Shown here: one piece after another, positions 3,907-10,896 of the stretch
How the letters are laid out: every line of letters starts with the position of its first letter
Position numbering within the stretch: position 1 is the stretch's first letter
Source: JAHJDR01 sp964526915
GTDB lineage: Bacteria > UBA10199 > JADGCS01
Assembly: GCA_964526915.1 (NCBI GenBank)
Contig: CAZGMS010000008.1
Location: 1-10,896, forward strand
Reading direction: 5' to 3'
DNA length: 10,896 bases
Made by a program: the position numbers and the translations under genes
The notes under the pieces: generated by a model
What the model was told of the DNA's origin: nothing
Database searches by the model: none
The model's input: the letters and a program-made list of their open reading frames with translations, nothing else

Positions 3907-5061
3907 ATGCTAACGTCACTCCCCATAAAAGAGCAAATTGAGACTCGTCTTAAGGCAGATTTTCCGCTCATTCAGGCAATCTTGGGTCCTAGGCAAGTAG
4001 GCAAAACAACGCTTGCCGAGCAAATATTTGACAGGTGGGCTGGTCCAAAAATTTTTGCCTCGGCAGACCTGCCCTCTCTACCTCCTTTGGAATGGCTCCG
4101 TTTTCAGACAGAACAGGCCATGCAAAAAGGGCCCGGCACATTGTTGGTGGTTGATGAAATTCAAAAAATCACGAACTGGAGTTCGCAAATAAAATCTTTT
4201 TTTGATTCCGTGCGTAACAAAATTCCCATCAAGATATTACTGCTTGGTTCATCCAGTCTTTTCCTGCAAAAAGGTCTTAACGAAAGTCTGGCGGGGAGGT
4301 TCGAAGTCATTCCCGTCCTGCACTGGTCGTACCCGCTTTGTCAAAATGCCTTTGGATGGGACTTGAACACCTACCTCAAATTTGGTGGGTATCCGGGAGC
4401 TGTTGCCTTCATCGAAGACGAAGATCGATGGCGCAATTATATTCTCCACAGCATTATCGAACCCGTTTTGGGCCGAGACATATTGGGTCAGGTTTCCATA
4501 GGAAAACCCGCCTTGTTCAGACAATCTTTTGAACTGGCCATCAATTATCCGTCACAGATTGTGAGCTACACCAAGATGTTGGGGCAATTACAAGATAAGG
4601 GCAACGCGACCACCATCCAGCACTATTTGAATCTTTTTGAAGCATCATTTTTGATCCGGCTCTTAAAAAAATACACGGGTTCCACACTGCAAACAATCGG
4701 ATCACCACCCAAAATCATTGTGTTGAATCCTGCCCTCACGCATGCCTACAACACCGTCTCCAAAATCGACAACGATCCCCGCTGGTATGGACTCATTTTT
4801 GAATCGGTCGTGGGCAGTGCCTTGGCGCAGACCCCGGGAGCCGAACTTTATTATTGGCGGGAAGGTTCCGCCGAAGTGGATTTTGTGCTCAAAACACCAA
4901 AGGGCGTTTGGGGTATCGAAATAAAATCAGGACTCAAATCAAATTTCACCAAGGGGGTAAACGAGTTTCACAAAAAATTCCCCTCCGCACACGTCGAACA
5001 ATGGAACTTCGACACCGCCTGCAAATTTCTCAGTGGCAATCACTCGCCGTGGAATCATTGA
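3907..5061 (+). CDS. AAA_14 / DUF4143 family P-loop ATPase
   Basis: A 384-residue protein of the widespread ATPase family with an N-terminal AAA_14 domain and a C-terminal DUF4143 domain. Walker A is GPRQVGKTT (27-35, K33), Walker B LLVVDEIQK (79-87, D83, E84), sensor-like LLLGSSS at 111-117 and LAGR with R131 as a possible arginine finger. The C-terminal part ends in YYWREGSAEVDFVL and GVWGIEIKSG (E323, D325, E338, K340), the E-x-D...E-x-K layout of PD-(D/E)XK-like nuclease folds seen in DUF4143 proteins. Full family length, soluble. The physiological role of the family is poorly known; it is common in accessory regions, often beside toxin-antitoxin genes as here. It is a single-gene unit behind its own regulated promoter. 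Confidence 0.9.
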   Translation: MLTSLPIKEQIETRLKADFPLIQAILGPRQVGKTTLAEQIFDRWAGPKIFASADLPSLPPLEWLRFQTEQAMQKGPGTLLVVDEIQKITNWSSQIKSFFDSVRNKIPIKILLLGSSSLFLQKGLNESLAGRFEVIPVLHWSYPLCQNAFGWDLNTYLKFGGYPGAVAFIEDEDRWRNYILHSIIEPVLGRDILGQVSIGKPALFRQSFELAINYPSQIVSYTKMLGQLQDKGNATTIQHYLNLFEASFLIRLLKKYTGSTLQTIGSPPKIIVLNPALTHAYNTVSKIDNDPRWYGLIFESVVGSALAQTPGAELYYWREGSAEVDFVLKTPKGVWGIEIKSGLKSNFTKGVNEFHKKFPSAHVEQWNFDTACKFLSGNHSPWNH

Positions 5062-5085
5062 TGCAAAGTGGCACCCACCTTGATT

Positions 5086-5228
5086 CGGGCCGGTCGAGCC
5101 CGGCCCCTACGTTGCACAGCCAGGCCATTGCCACAATTGCCGGTTGCAACAATTGCGCAATTATCCCCCTCCCCCCATTGACCCTTTGACCCTTTGACTT
5201 TTTGACCCTTTGACCCTTTGCCCCCCCC
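5086..5228 (+). repeat. Composite repeat, copy D: hairpin, palindrome cluster, TTTGACCC array
   Basis: CGGGC (5086-5090) and GCCCG (5098-5102) form a short hairpin, followed by GCCCGGCCCCTACGT also found at 2708. Then come CAATTG (5134-5139), GTTGCAAC (5143-5150) and AATTGCGCAATT (5151-5162), the C-rich tract and the CCCTTTGA array (5177-5228). It marks the right edge of the repeat-rich island. Confidence 0.85.
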
Positions 5229-5423
5229 GCGCTCCCCACTAGCCGCTGGCACTGGTCACTGTTTTACGCACCGCGTCATACCCGTTAATCCCTTGTCACG
5301 TGCAACCTTTAACAACTCTTAACAACGCTTACCACTCCTCCCCAAAACCCTATCAGATTCATGACAACAGCAAATTCTCGTGAGCAAGACATCGAAAATA
5401 TGAGTAAGAACGTCATTTCGTAT
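5229..5423. other. Intergenic stretch, no gene evident
   Basis: Together with copy D this fills the 417-base gap between the ATPase gene and the large ORF. I see no RNA gene or convincing hairpin. There is a short direct repeat TTAACAAC (5310-5326 region). An ATG at 5361 opens a 27-codon frame ending at 5444, but it has no ribosome binding site and is not called. Confidence 0.5.
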
Positions 5424-5470
5424 TTGGGGGCAGTCCAAAAATAAGGTACAATGAAAGATAGATTGAGGAG
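5424..5470 (+). promoter_or_regulatory. Promoter and ribosome binding site of the large ORF
   Basis: TTGGGG (5424-5429), a 17-base spacer and TACAAT (5447-5452) predict a transcript starting near 5459. GAGGAG (5465-5470) lies 8 bases before ATG 5479. Unlike the island's lead genes, this gene has a normal short leader with a Shine-Dalgarno site. Confidence 0.65.
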
Positions 5471-5478
5471 ACAACACC

Positions 5479-8400
5479 ATGGTAAAACCCATTGATTTCG
5501 ACAAAAAACTGCCCTCCTGTCCCGTTGATGAGCACGGCGCCCCCAACACCGAAACCCTAAGAAGCCTCGGTTCAAAAGGAACCGCCGAGGGAATGGCAAG
5601 AGAATCCGCTCTCACCGAGATCGACAGTGAATTCGATGAAATAACTGGTGATGATGACGCCTCTTTTGCCAATGTCTGTGAGGACGCGCAAGGCAATGTG
5701 TACTACGATTGGAGTAGCGAAAGACGTGAGTCCACCCGCTTCGCGTTTGAATCACAGGGGCCAGATGTCGCCGGTGCCGATCGCTTTGTGAGTAACGTAG
5801 AGGCCTTGTTCAGCTCCGGGGCCTTGACGGGAGCGGACAATCCCGAGGCCATTTTGGAGGAACTGAGAAGAATACGTGCCTCTCAGGAAGATAAGACCCT
5901 TAGCGAACAACGAAGACGCATCGCACAGTATAAGGGCGACATTTTGGGCACGATCATGCACGTCAACCAATTGGAGATCGATATCATTACCATTCCCTCC
6001 GCCATTGAAAACACCAAGACCAGAATGGAGGAGCTGAAGAGCAGTCTGGGGGGCCTGCGAAGACCCACCAATCAATTTCTCTTAGAGGTCGCGTTCAGTA
6101 CTTTCGCCTTCGGTTTCGCTGTGCCTCTTTTTAAAGATTTGGGACATGGGGCCCTGCTCCTCGATCAAAAATTGGGCCAGCTTGGACTGGGCATCCATAA
6201 AATCTACAAAATGGTTTGCAAGGACCATATTCTGCGATCCGGGGCCTGCGGGGCTGGCGTGCCAGCCAGGCAATTGCGATTAGGCAGTGGGGCCACACGG
6301 CATCTGGCCAATCTCTTTGTTGGTTCGGGTCTTTTGCTAGGTGGGAGTAAACTGATTGACCTGATCATGGGTAATTCTGCCCCCACATTTACAGGTGGTA
6401 GCAAAGAATACGACCTCACCACCATGCCAGAGCTGGAACAAGGAGAGCGCACCGATCAAGAGTACGAAACCTATTTGCTGGGGGTGTTGGACGGGCTTCA
6501 AGAAAAAGAAGAAGACTTGGTAAGAGAAGTGGCCCCGTTAAGACTGCGCAAGGCAAAAATTGATACCGATCTTCAAGAGCTGAACATGAAAGTGCTCAAG
6601 GGACTCAATCCCAACGACTTCAGCTACGATCCCGAACTGCAACAACTGATCATCGACATACAGAGTCACGATGATTTTTCCTGGATAGACAGATTTCTAC
6701 AAAACGACATCGTTGAACCCATCAGTCATGTGACCTCTCTGGGCATGGGTTTTGGCATAGGCACAGAGATCGGCGCGAGTGCGTACAAAACCTACGTTTC
6801 GCTCGATTACTTCAGGCAAATTCACAGTGGTATGGAAAAAATAAATTATGATCTGCGTATGGAACTTGCCGAGCAATGCCCGTCTGGCCGCCAAGCTGAT
6901 GAGGCCAAAGGTTCCGAAGACCAGGCAATAAGTCCGGCCACAGAACCCGCTGAGCCAACCCCCGCCGAGCTTACAGCCAAAGCGAGTTTTATTGAACCCG
7001 GGGCGCTGGTCACGTTCCCCCTCACCAGCCTGCCCTCCGGCGTTGGTCTGCGCCTGCCAACGTTTGAAATCCCGAGTCTGCAACCCGCCTATGCCATGGC
7101 AGGAAGCGGTGCTTACTATGGTGGGTCCGGTCCGGCAACACCGGCCAGCGGCCTTTATATGTTCGAAGGCCCTCTCCCACAACACTACTCGGTCACCACA
7201 GGCGGTCAACGCATTGCCGTGAGCGAAAGCGCCAAACCACGAGCGGGCTCTGGTGCGCTCACAGCAGGACTCGCGGGTGCGTATGTTGTCACCGAGGTGG
7301 CACACGAGGCCTTCGATTCCCCCGAATGGTTGCGCAAAACCACCGACGCGGGTCTGCTGGGCACCGCTGTCGCACTCACCCCACCCAGCACACTTCTCCC
7401 CAGCCTGGCCCCGGGTCTGGGCGGCGCCATGATGGTTGGCGAGGCTTCCAGAACCCTCACAGACGCCACAGAATGGTCTCCTCTGGTGGACACCACCGTT
7501 GAAACCACCGCAAGCATTGGTGGTTTTTACGCGGGCGTCTCTGTCACCTCGGCGGGCACAGCGATTGTCTGTACCGAGCTGGGTATTGAGGTAGCCAGTT
7601 TGAGCGGCATGCTCGTTGGCACGGGTGTGGGCGTTGGCGTAGGACTGGCCTTGCTTGGCGGTTACGCCCTGTTCAGACATTACAACAAACAAAATGCCTT
7701 TGAGGCGTGGAGAGAGGACTTCTTGGGCAAGATCCCCGAATTTTTTGAGTCCCCCAACAATCCCAATTTGATCCACGAGATTCGCACAAAATTTTTCTCC
7801 ATTGAATCTGCCATCGCCAACATGGGTGGGAGCATTGATACCGCGGACGAGTTGGCACAATTGCAAGTGATCCGTGATCAGCTACAGGCCGAAAAATCAC
7901 AGCCGGAGGAGAAACAACCGGCAACCCTCGCACTCGCCTTCATGGGCGATTATCTTTACGAGCGTTATTTTAAAAAAATGAAGGTTGGCGGTGAGGTGAG
8001 CGCGCAAAAACTGACAGCGATCAATCTGCTCAGGGACATCCGTTTTCCGGGATTCTCCGGCATGTGCGCGCGCGTGCAAAGTATTTTGACCTCTGGTTCA
8101 GAGACACGCGCAAATCGTGATCAAACCCTGTCACGGCTACGGACCTTGACTGAGCAGGCCAGCGGTTTTGAAAAACTCATGTTTCAAAAATGTGGCATAA
8201 CTCTTGTAGAGGATTACATCAATCCGTGGCTCAAAAAAGCGTATGAACACGAAACGACCAAACAAGAGGGCGAACAACAACTGACGCAGACCCAAAAAAA
8301 TGATCAGGCCATCGATTTCATCACCATGCACGCCTCACTGTGTGAACTCAATGATTACATCCGAGACCCCTTTGCGTTCGAGGAACAGGCCCGGCAGGAA

Positions 8401-9159
8401 CAACAATTCTACCAACAAACACACACACGCATTGAGAGTCGTTCAGACCCGCAAAGCATTGAGACCTTCAGACAGAACGTCGCCGAGGTACTTGCCCGCA
8501 ACAACCCCGATGATGTGAGGTTGTTTATTCACAGCCTGGGCCTCCCCTATTCTCAGGAACAAATGCTCATTGATCTGTGTGATTTTTTGAAGCCGGATGA
8601 ACTGCGAGAAGCCGTGGTGACGGCCTCAGTCGACCAGGGCCAGCACATCAGAACCACCCAGCTTTCGCAACAACCCCGCATCGAAAAACCGGACGAAGCA
8701 AAACTGCAGGCGTTTGATGACTATGCCGAAGCGACTTACAATACCTTGCGGGCCCAGCACCGCGAAAATCCCTGGGGTCCCGTTGGGGAACATTTTACAG
8801 ATACGTTCCGTGTGAATTTTTTGCACGAACTGGATCTCAAGTTTTTGGAAATTGATCGCACGTACTCGAGTCAGCAACCTGATTCTGCGGCCACCTGGAT
8901 CAAACTGCACATGCTCAAGATGTGGATGAGTGATGTGGTACTCTACCTTGAGGAACAGGGGTTTGAAGAAGCTGATTTGAGTCTTGATCCCGAGGATCTG
9001 GAAAAATGGTCCCGCACCTACGGCCAATTGGAAACCATCGAGAAACTGATCGATTCTTTTGAACAAACAGGCGACCTCGAATTGTTGGGCTCCCCCCGTT
9101 CGCAAAAGGATGATTGCATCTTTAAACTCATGTTGGACGTTGGCCGCGCCATGCAGTAA
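5479..9159 (+). CDS. Large protein of unknown function (1226 aa), coiled coils plus glycine-rich hydrophobic core
   Basis: I recognise no family. By eye, in order: an acidic, disordered-looking start (1-95) without a signal peptide; a charged helical, probably coiled-coil region (123-195) with a hydrophobic stretch at 199-219 and another at 277-297; a second coiled-coil-like region (320-372); hydrophobic G-rich 413-435; a Pro/Glu-rich linker with EPAEPTPAEL (about 475-505); a Gly/Ala/Pro-rich part (505-590); a long small-residue hydrophobic region 592-735 ending in GMLVGTGVGVGVGLALLGGY; and a soluble, helical, Gln/Glu-rich C-terminal half (740-1226). A 49-residue imperfect internal repeat (GA-x2-V-x-E...EW) occurs at 600-617 and 649-666. 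The hydrophobic parts could insert in a membrane, as in pore-forming or effector proteins, but no such domain is identifiable. It stands alone, starts at GAGGAG-ATG, and ends in the TAAGGTGCCAGTC motif. Confidence 0.9.
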   Translation: MVKPIDFDKKLPSCPVDEHGAPNTETLRSLGSKGTAEGMARESALTEIDSEFDEITGDDDASFANVCEDAQGNVYYDWSSERRESTRFAFESQGPDVAGADRFVSNVEALFSSGALTGADNPEAILEELRRIRASQEDKTLSEQRRRIAQYKGDILGTIMHVNQLEIDIITIPSAIENTKTRMEELKSSLGGLRRPTNQFLLEVAFSTFAFGFAVPLFKDLGHGALLLDQKLGQLGLGIHKIYKMVCKDHILRSGACGAGVPARQLRLGSGATRHLANLFVGSGLLLGGSKLIDLIMGNSAPTFTGGSKEYDLTTMPELEQGERTDQEYETYLLGVLDGLQEKEEDLVREVAPLRLRKAKIDTDLQELNMKVLKGLNPNDFSYDPELQQLIIDIQSHDDFSWIDRFLQNDIVEPISHVTSLGMGFGIGTEIGASAYKTYVSLDYFRQIHSGMEKINYDLRMELAEQCPSGRQADEAKGSEDQAISPATEPAEPTPAELTAKASFIEPGALVTFPLTSLPSGVGLRLPTFEIPSLQPAYAMAGSGAYYGGSGPATPASGLYMFEGPLPQHYSVTTGGQRIAVSESAKPRAGSGALTAGLAGAYVVTEVAHEAFDSPEWLRKTTDAGLLGTAVALTPPSTLLPSLAPGLGGAMMVGEASRTLTDATEWSPLVDTTVETTASIGGFYAGVSVTSAGTAIVCTELGIEVASLSGMLVGTGVGVGVGLALLGGYALFRHYNKQNAFEAWREDFLGKIPEFFESPNNPNLIHEIRTKFFSIESAIANMGGSIDTADELAQLQVIRDQLQAEKSQPEEKQPATLALAFMGDYLYERYFKKMKVGGEVSAQKLTAINLLRDIRFPGFSGMCARVQSILTSGSETRANRDQTLSRLRTLTEQASGFEKLMFQKCGITLVEDYINPWLKKAYEHETTKQEGEQQLTQTQKNDQAIDFITMHASLCELNDYIRDPFAFEEQARQEQQFYQQTHTRIESRSDPQSIETFRQNVAEVLARNNPDDVRLFIHSLGLPYSQEQMLIDLCDFLKPDELREAVVTASVDQGQHIRTTQLSQQPRIEKPDEAKLQAFDDYAEATYNTLRAQHRENPWGPVGEHFTDTFRVNFLHELDLKFLEIDRTYSSQQPDSAATWIKLHMLKMWMSDVVLYLEEQGFEEADLSLDPEDLEKWSRTYGQLETIEKLIDSFEQTGDLELLGSPRSQKDDCIFKLMLDVGRAMQ

Positions 9160-9209
9160 GGTGCCAGTCAACCATTTCTACCACAATCAACCATTTCAAC
9201 CATTTCTAC
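9157..9209 (+). repeat. Stop-linked GGTGCC motif and CAACCATTTC direct repeats
   Basis: TAAGGTGCCAGTC (9157-9169) begins at the stop codon of the large ORF, as at 485 and 1226. It is followed by direct repeats CAACCATTTCTAC (9169-9181), CAACCATTTC (9188-9197) and AACCATTTCTAC (9198-9209). No clear tRNA promoter could be assigned between here and 9263. Confidence 0.7.
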
Positions 9210-9263
9210 TCTTTACAGAGGAGTACAAAAATTGTAGTGGTCCCCTCACAAGTGTTTTTTGTT

Positions 9264-9337
9264 CGGGGAGTAGCTCAGCCCGGAAGAGTGCCTGCTTTGG
9301 GAGCAGGACGTCGCAGGTTCAAATCCTGTCTCCCCGA
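9264..9337 (+). tRNA. tRNA-Pro (anticodon UGG)
   Basis: A full cloverleaf. The acceptor stem is CGGGGAG (9264-9270) with CTCCCCG (9330-9336), and the discriminator is A9337. The anticodon arm CCTGC-TTTGGGA-GCAGG gives anticodon TGG, decoding CCA and other CCN proline codons. The T arm is GCAGG-TTCAAAT-CCTGT, with one G-T pair. CCA is not encoded, so it must be added enzymatically. The terminator starts 7 bases after the mature end, so this is probably a single-gene unit. Confidence 0.95.
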
Positions 9338-9343
9338 CATTGA

Positions 9344-9376
9344 AAAAAGCCCATTCACGAAGTGATTGGGCTTTTT
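9344..9376 (+). terminator. Rho-independent terminator after tRNA-Pro
   Basis: AAAAAGCCCA (9344-9353) pairs with TGGGCTTTTT (9367-9376), and TCAC with GTGA extends the stem inside, around a GAA loop. The T run follows the GC part. Flanking A and T runs make it work in either direction. It isolates the lipoprotein gene from tRNA transcription, which also argues against a start for that gene upstream of 9376. Confidence 0.92.
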
Positions 9377-9426
9377 GTTTTCTATCGATTGCATTTTCTC
9401 CTTTACGTGTTATTACGTCCGCCATC

Positions 9427-10839
9427 ATGACGATAATAAAACATCTGCATCCTGTCCTTTCGTCCATCCCACCTACGCTCTTCGAGCTTCCACCTGCGCT
9501 GAAGCTTCGGTGGACAAGTCTGTGGGCATGCGTTCTTTCACTCCTCGTGACCCTCCTGCCAGGCTGTACTCCAGGCCAGGCCCAGGCACGAGAACAAGGA
9601 TTGAACAACCAACACCAGCTCAATCAAACTGTTACCATGACCCCAACCCCTCCGCCTCTCACGTTTGCCACCGCGGATTTCATGCGCGAGCTCAACGCCT
9701 ACATCAAAACAGTCCAAAAAACCTGGGGTGTCCCCGGACTGGCCGTGGCCGTCGTGGACAACGGTCGCGTGATTTCGGCCAAAGGCTATGGCGTGCGTGA
9801 TTACACCAGTAACGCCAAAGTGAGTAAACACACGGTTTTTCAGTTGGCCTCGCTGTCCAAGACCTTCACCTCAGTCCTGCTCGGTGTTTTGATCGACAAC
9901 AAGAGGCTCTCTCTCGATGACCCCATCGTAAAATTCCTGCCCGACCTCGTGCTCGGCAGTCCCGAACACACAAAAAAAATCAAGGTGCGCCATCTGCTCA
10001 ATCAGACCACCGGCTTTCCCAGTCATTCAGGCGATGTCCGCATCGAAGGGGGAGAGAGTTTTGACCAGATCATCAAAAGCTTTTCCAACCTCAAGATCCT
10101 CAATGGCCCCGGTCAGGTCCACAGCTATCAAAATGTCCTCTACGCCCTCGCTGGCAAGATCATCGAAGAGGTCACGCAAATGAGTTTCGCTCAGGCAGTC
10201 AGGTATTACCTCTTCACCCCTCTGCAGATGAACGATGCCTCTGTGGGCAGGCAAGCCTTTAAACTCGCCATCAACAGGGCCTTGCCCTTTCGATACATTG
10301 GTGGCACACACAAACAGATCCCCGTGAGTTATGATTATTACACCGTGGCCGGAGCCGCGGGGGTCAACGCCAGCATTGCCGATATGGCCCAATGGTTGAA
10401 CTTCACCGCCGGAACAATCCCTCTGGTGCCTCTGGCCAACATGCCCGTCATCAGTCTCGCCACCCTGCAATCACTGCAAAAGCCGTCTGTCTCTTCCCCA
10501 GCCGAAACGTCCCGCATGCGTCCCTATCGCGAACGGGTGACCAGAACACATTACGGCCTGGGGTTCAGGATCAGCGACTGGGCCGGTCACAGAATTGTTT
10601 ATCACGGCGGGATGGTGGACGGCATGAAGTCCATTTTGGCCTTCGACCCGCAAAAAAAGGCCGGCATCGTTATCCTCGTCAACAGCAACACACCCGCACT
10701 CGGCATCATCCGCAGTTATTTTTTCGACAAGCTGTATGGATTGAATGACATCGATTGGAACCAGCGCTTCAAACAGCAGGAACTGCAGGCCGCTCAAAAA
10801 AAGAAGGCGCGCAAAAAAGTTGTTCGGAAAAAGAGGTGA
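9427..10839 (+). CDS. Serine beta-lactamase-like (class C / PF00144) lipoprotein
   Basis: A 470-residue serine hydrolase of the beta-lactamase/penicillin-binding fold (PF00144). The nucleophile motif is S-L-S-K (S142, K145), the second motif Y-Q-N (Y234, N236), and the third H-G-G (H393-G395) in place of K-T-G, as in esterase- and DD-peptidase-like members. Residues 31-47 (SLWACVLSLLVTLLPGC) are a hydrophobic segment ending in a lipobox-like L-P-G-C, so the mature protein is probably lipid-anchored outside the inner membrane; Pro at -2 is unusual. The frame is open upstream to 9340 through the terminator, so ATG 9427 is the first sensible start; it has no Shine-Dalgarno site. The end is very basic (KKKARKKVVRKKR). 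The substrate cannot be told: beta-lactam, peptidoglycan peptide or ester. Confidence 0.88.
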   Translation: MTIIKHLHPVLSSIPPTLFELPPALKLRWTSLWACVLSLLVTLLPGCTPGQAQAREQGLNNQHQLNQTVTMTPTPPPLTFATADFMRELNAYIKTVQKTWGVPGLAVAVVDNGRVISAKGYGVRDYTSNAKVSKHTVFQLASLSKTFTSVLLGVLIDNKRLSLDDPIVKFLPDLVLGSPEHTKKIKVRHLLNQTTGFPSHSGDVRIEGGESFDQIIKSFSNLKILNGPGQVHSYQNVLYALAGKIIEEVTQMSFAQAVRYYLFTPLQMNDASVGRQAFKLAINRALPFRYIGGTHKQIPVSYDYYTVAGAAGVNASIADMAQWLNFTAGTIPLVPLANMPVISLATLQSLQKPSVSSPAETSRMRPYRERVTRTHYGLGFRISDWAGHRIVYHGGMVDGMKSILAFDPQKKAGIVILVNSNTPALGIIRSYFFDKLYGLNDIDWNQRFKQQELQAAQKKKARKKVVRKKR

Positions 10840-10845
10840 CCGTCA

Positions 10846-10896
10846 TTGCGTATCACTTTCGTCCTCGTCCCCCTCGACCAGAGGGGGGTCTACCGG
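10846..10896 (+). CDS. Start of a downstream gene, truncated by window end; possibly glycosyltransferase-like
   Basis: TTG 10846 opens 17 codons to the window edge reading (M)RITFVLVPLDQRGVYR. AGAGGTGA (10832-10839), 6 bases upstream, is a good Shine-Dalgarno site embedded in the stop region of the lipoprotein gene, which implies translational coupling. A hydrophobic first strand M-R-I-T-F-V-L followed by a G-rich turn is common in GT-B glycosyltransferases and in some other Rossmann-like enzymes; 17 residues cannot settle it. A GTG at 10837 in another frame is also open to the edge and is the alternative. The C/G hairpin at 10869-10888 would then be coding sequence. Confidence 0.4.
   Translation, partial: MRITFVLVPLDQRGVYR

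Noticed and set aside
1998..5162. Palindrome-cluster repeats as a CRISPR array
   Set aside because: Copies are hundreds of bases to more than 1 kb apart with genes between them; there are no regular spacers and no cas genes.
5361..5444. 27-codon ORF MTTANSREQDIENMSKNV... before the large gene
   Set aside because: No Shine-Dalgarno site, and its end overlaps the likely promoter of the large ORF; too short to support without homology.
6697..7866. 389-codon open frame on the minus strand inside the large ORF
   Set aside because: It lies opposite a GC-rich stretch where stops are rare, has no ribosome binding site, gives an unnatural Cys/Gly/Arg-rich protein, and the plus-strand frame has a good promoter and start.
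8626..9171. 181-codon minus-strand open frame overlapping the end of the large ORF
   Set aside because: Shadow of the plus-strand coding frame; no start signal or recognisable motif.
9340..9426. N-terminal extension of the lipoprotein from 9340
   Set aside because: It would run through the tRNA terminator hairpin and place 29 extra residues before an already long signal peptide.
10027..10470. 147-codon minus-strand open frame within the lipoprotein gene
   Set aside because: Antisense shadow of a gene with all three serine-hydrolase motifs intact.
10869..10888. CCCCCTC/GAGGGGG hairpin as terminator of the lipoprotein gene
   Set aside because: There is no T tract, and the sequence lies inside the open frame that begins at TTG 10846 with a good ribosome binding site.

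Overview
The window reads as a bacterial chromosome segment with two visibly different parts. The left half (1 to about 5270) is an accessory island: short, AT-richer genes in small two-gene units, separated by intergenic DNA packed with repeats and hairpins. The right half (about 5420 to 10896) has longer, more GC-rich genes, a tRNA and a lipoprotein gene, and looks like ordinary chromosome. Shine-Dalgarno sites, sigma70-type promoters, a lipobox signal peptide and a tRNA without encoded CCA fit a bacterium, probably an uncultivated environmental one with a Gram-negative type of envelope. I cannot name a phylum from the sequence.

Island, left to right: a truncated DUF4160 gene with an overlapping DUF2442 gene (1-487); a second DUF4160-DUF2442 pair (717-1228); a HigB-HigA toxin-antitoxin pair with its own operator (1352-1980); a third DUF4160-DUF2442 pair (2110-2639); a PIN-domain ribonuclease-like toxin followed by a small probable antitoxin (2914-3610); and an AAA_14/DUF4143 ATPase behind a strong promoter and two operator-like dyads (3838-5061). 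Three diverged copies of one uncharacterised two-gene module, laced between two recognisable toxin-antitoxin modules, suggest that DUF4160-DUF2442 is itself a toxin-antitoxin-like or small regulatory module. That is inference.

Two patterns tie the island together. First, the lead genes at 717, 2110 and 3907 lack a Shine-Dalgarno site and each has a TGAC -35 core starting exactly 33 bases before the ATG, so their transcripts are probably leaderless; most second genes carry a Shine-Dalgarno site. Second, intergenic spaces hold repeat families: a 63-bp element starting exactly at stop codons (485 and 1226, with shorter relatives at 3588, 3608 and 9157); a four-copy element built of abutting palindromes and followed by a pyrimidine-rich tract (1998, 2742, 3675, 5134); and a 22-bp perfect hairpin at 609-655.

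Right part: a 1226-residue protein of unknown function with coiled coils and a long glycine-rich hydrophobic region (5479-9159), tRNA-Pro(UGG) with a strong terminator (9264-9376), a serine beta-lactamase-like lipoprotein (9427-10839), and the first 17 codons of a gene probably coupled to it that runs off the window.
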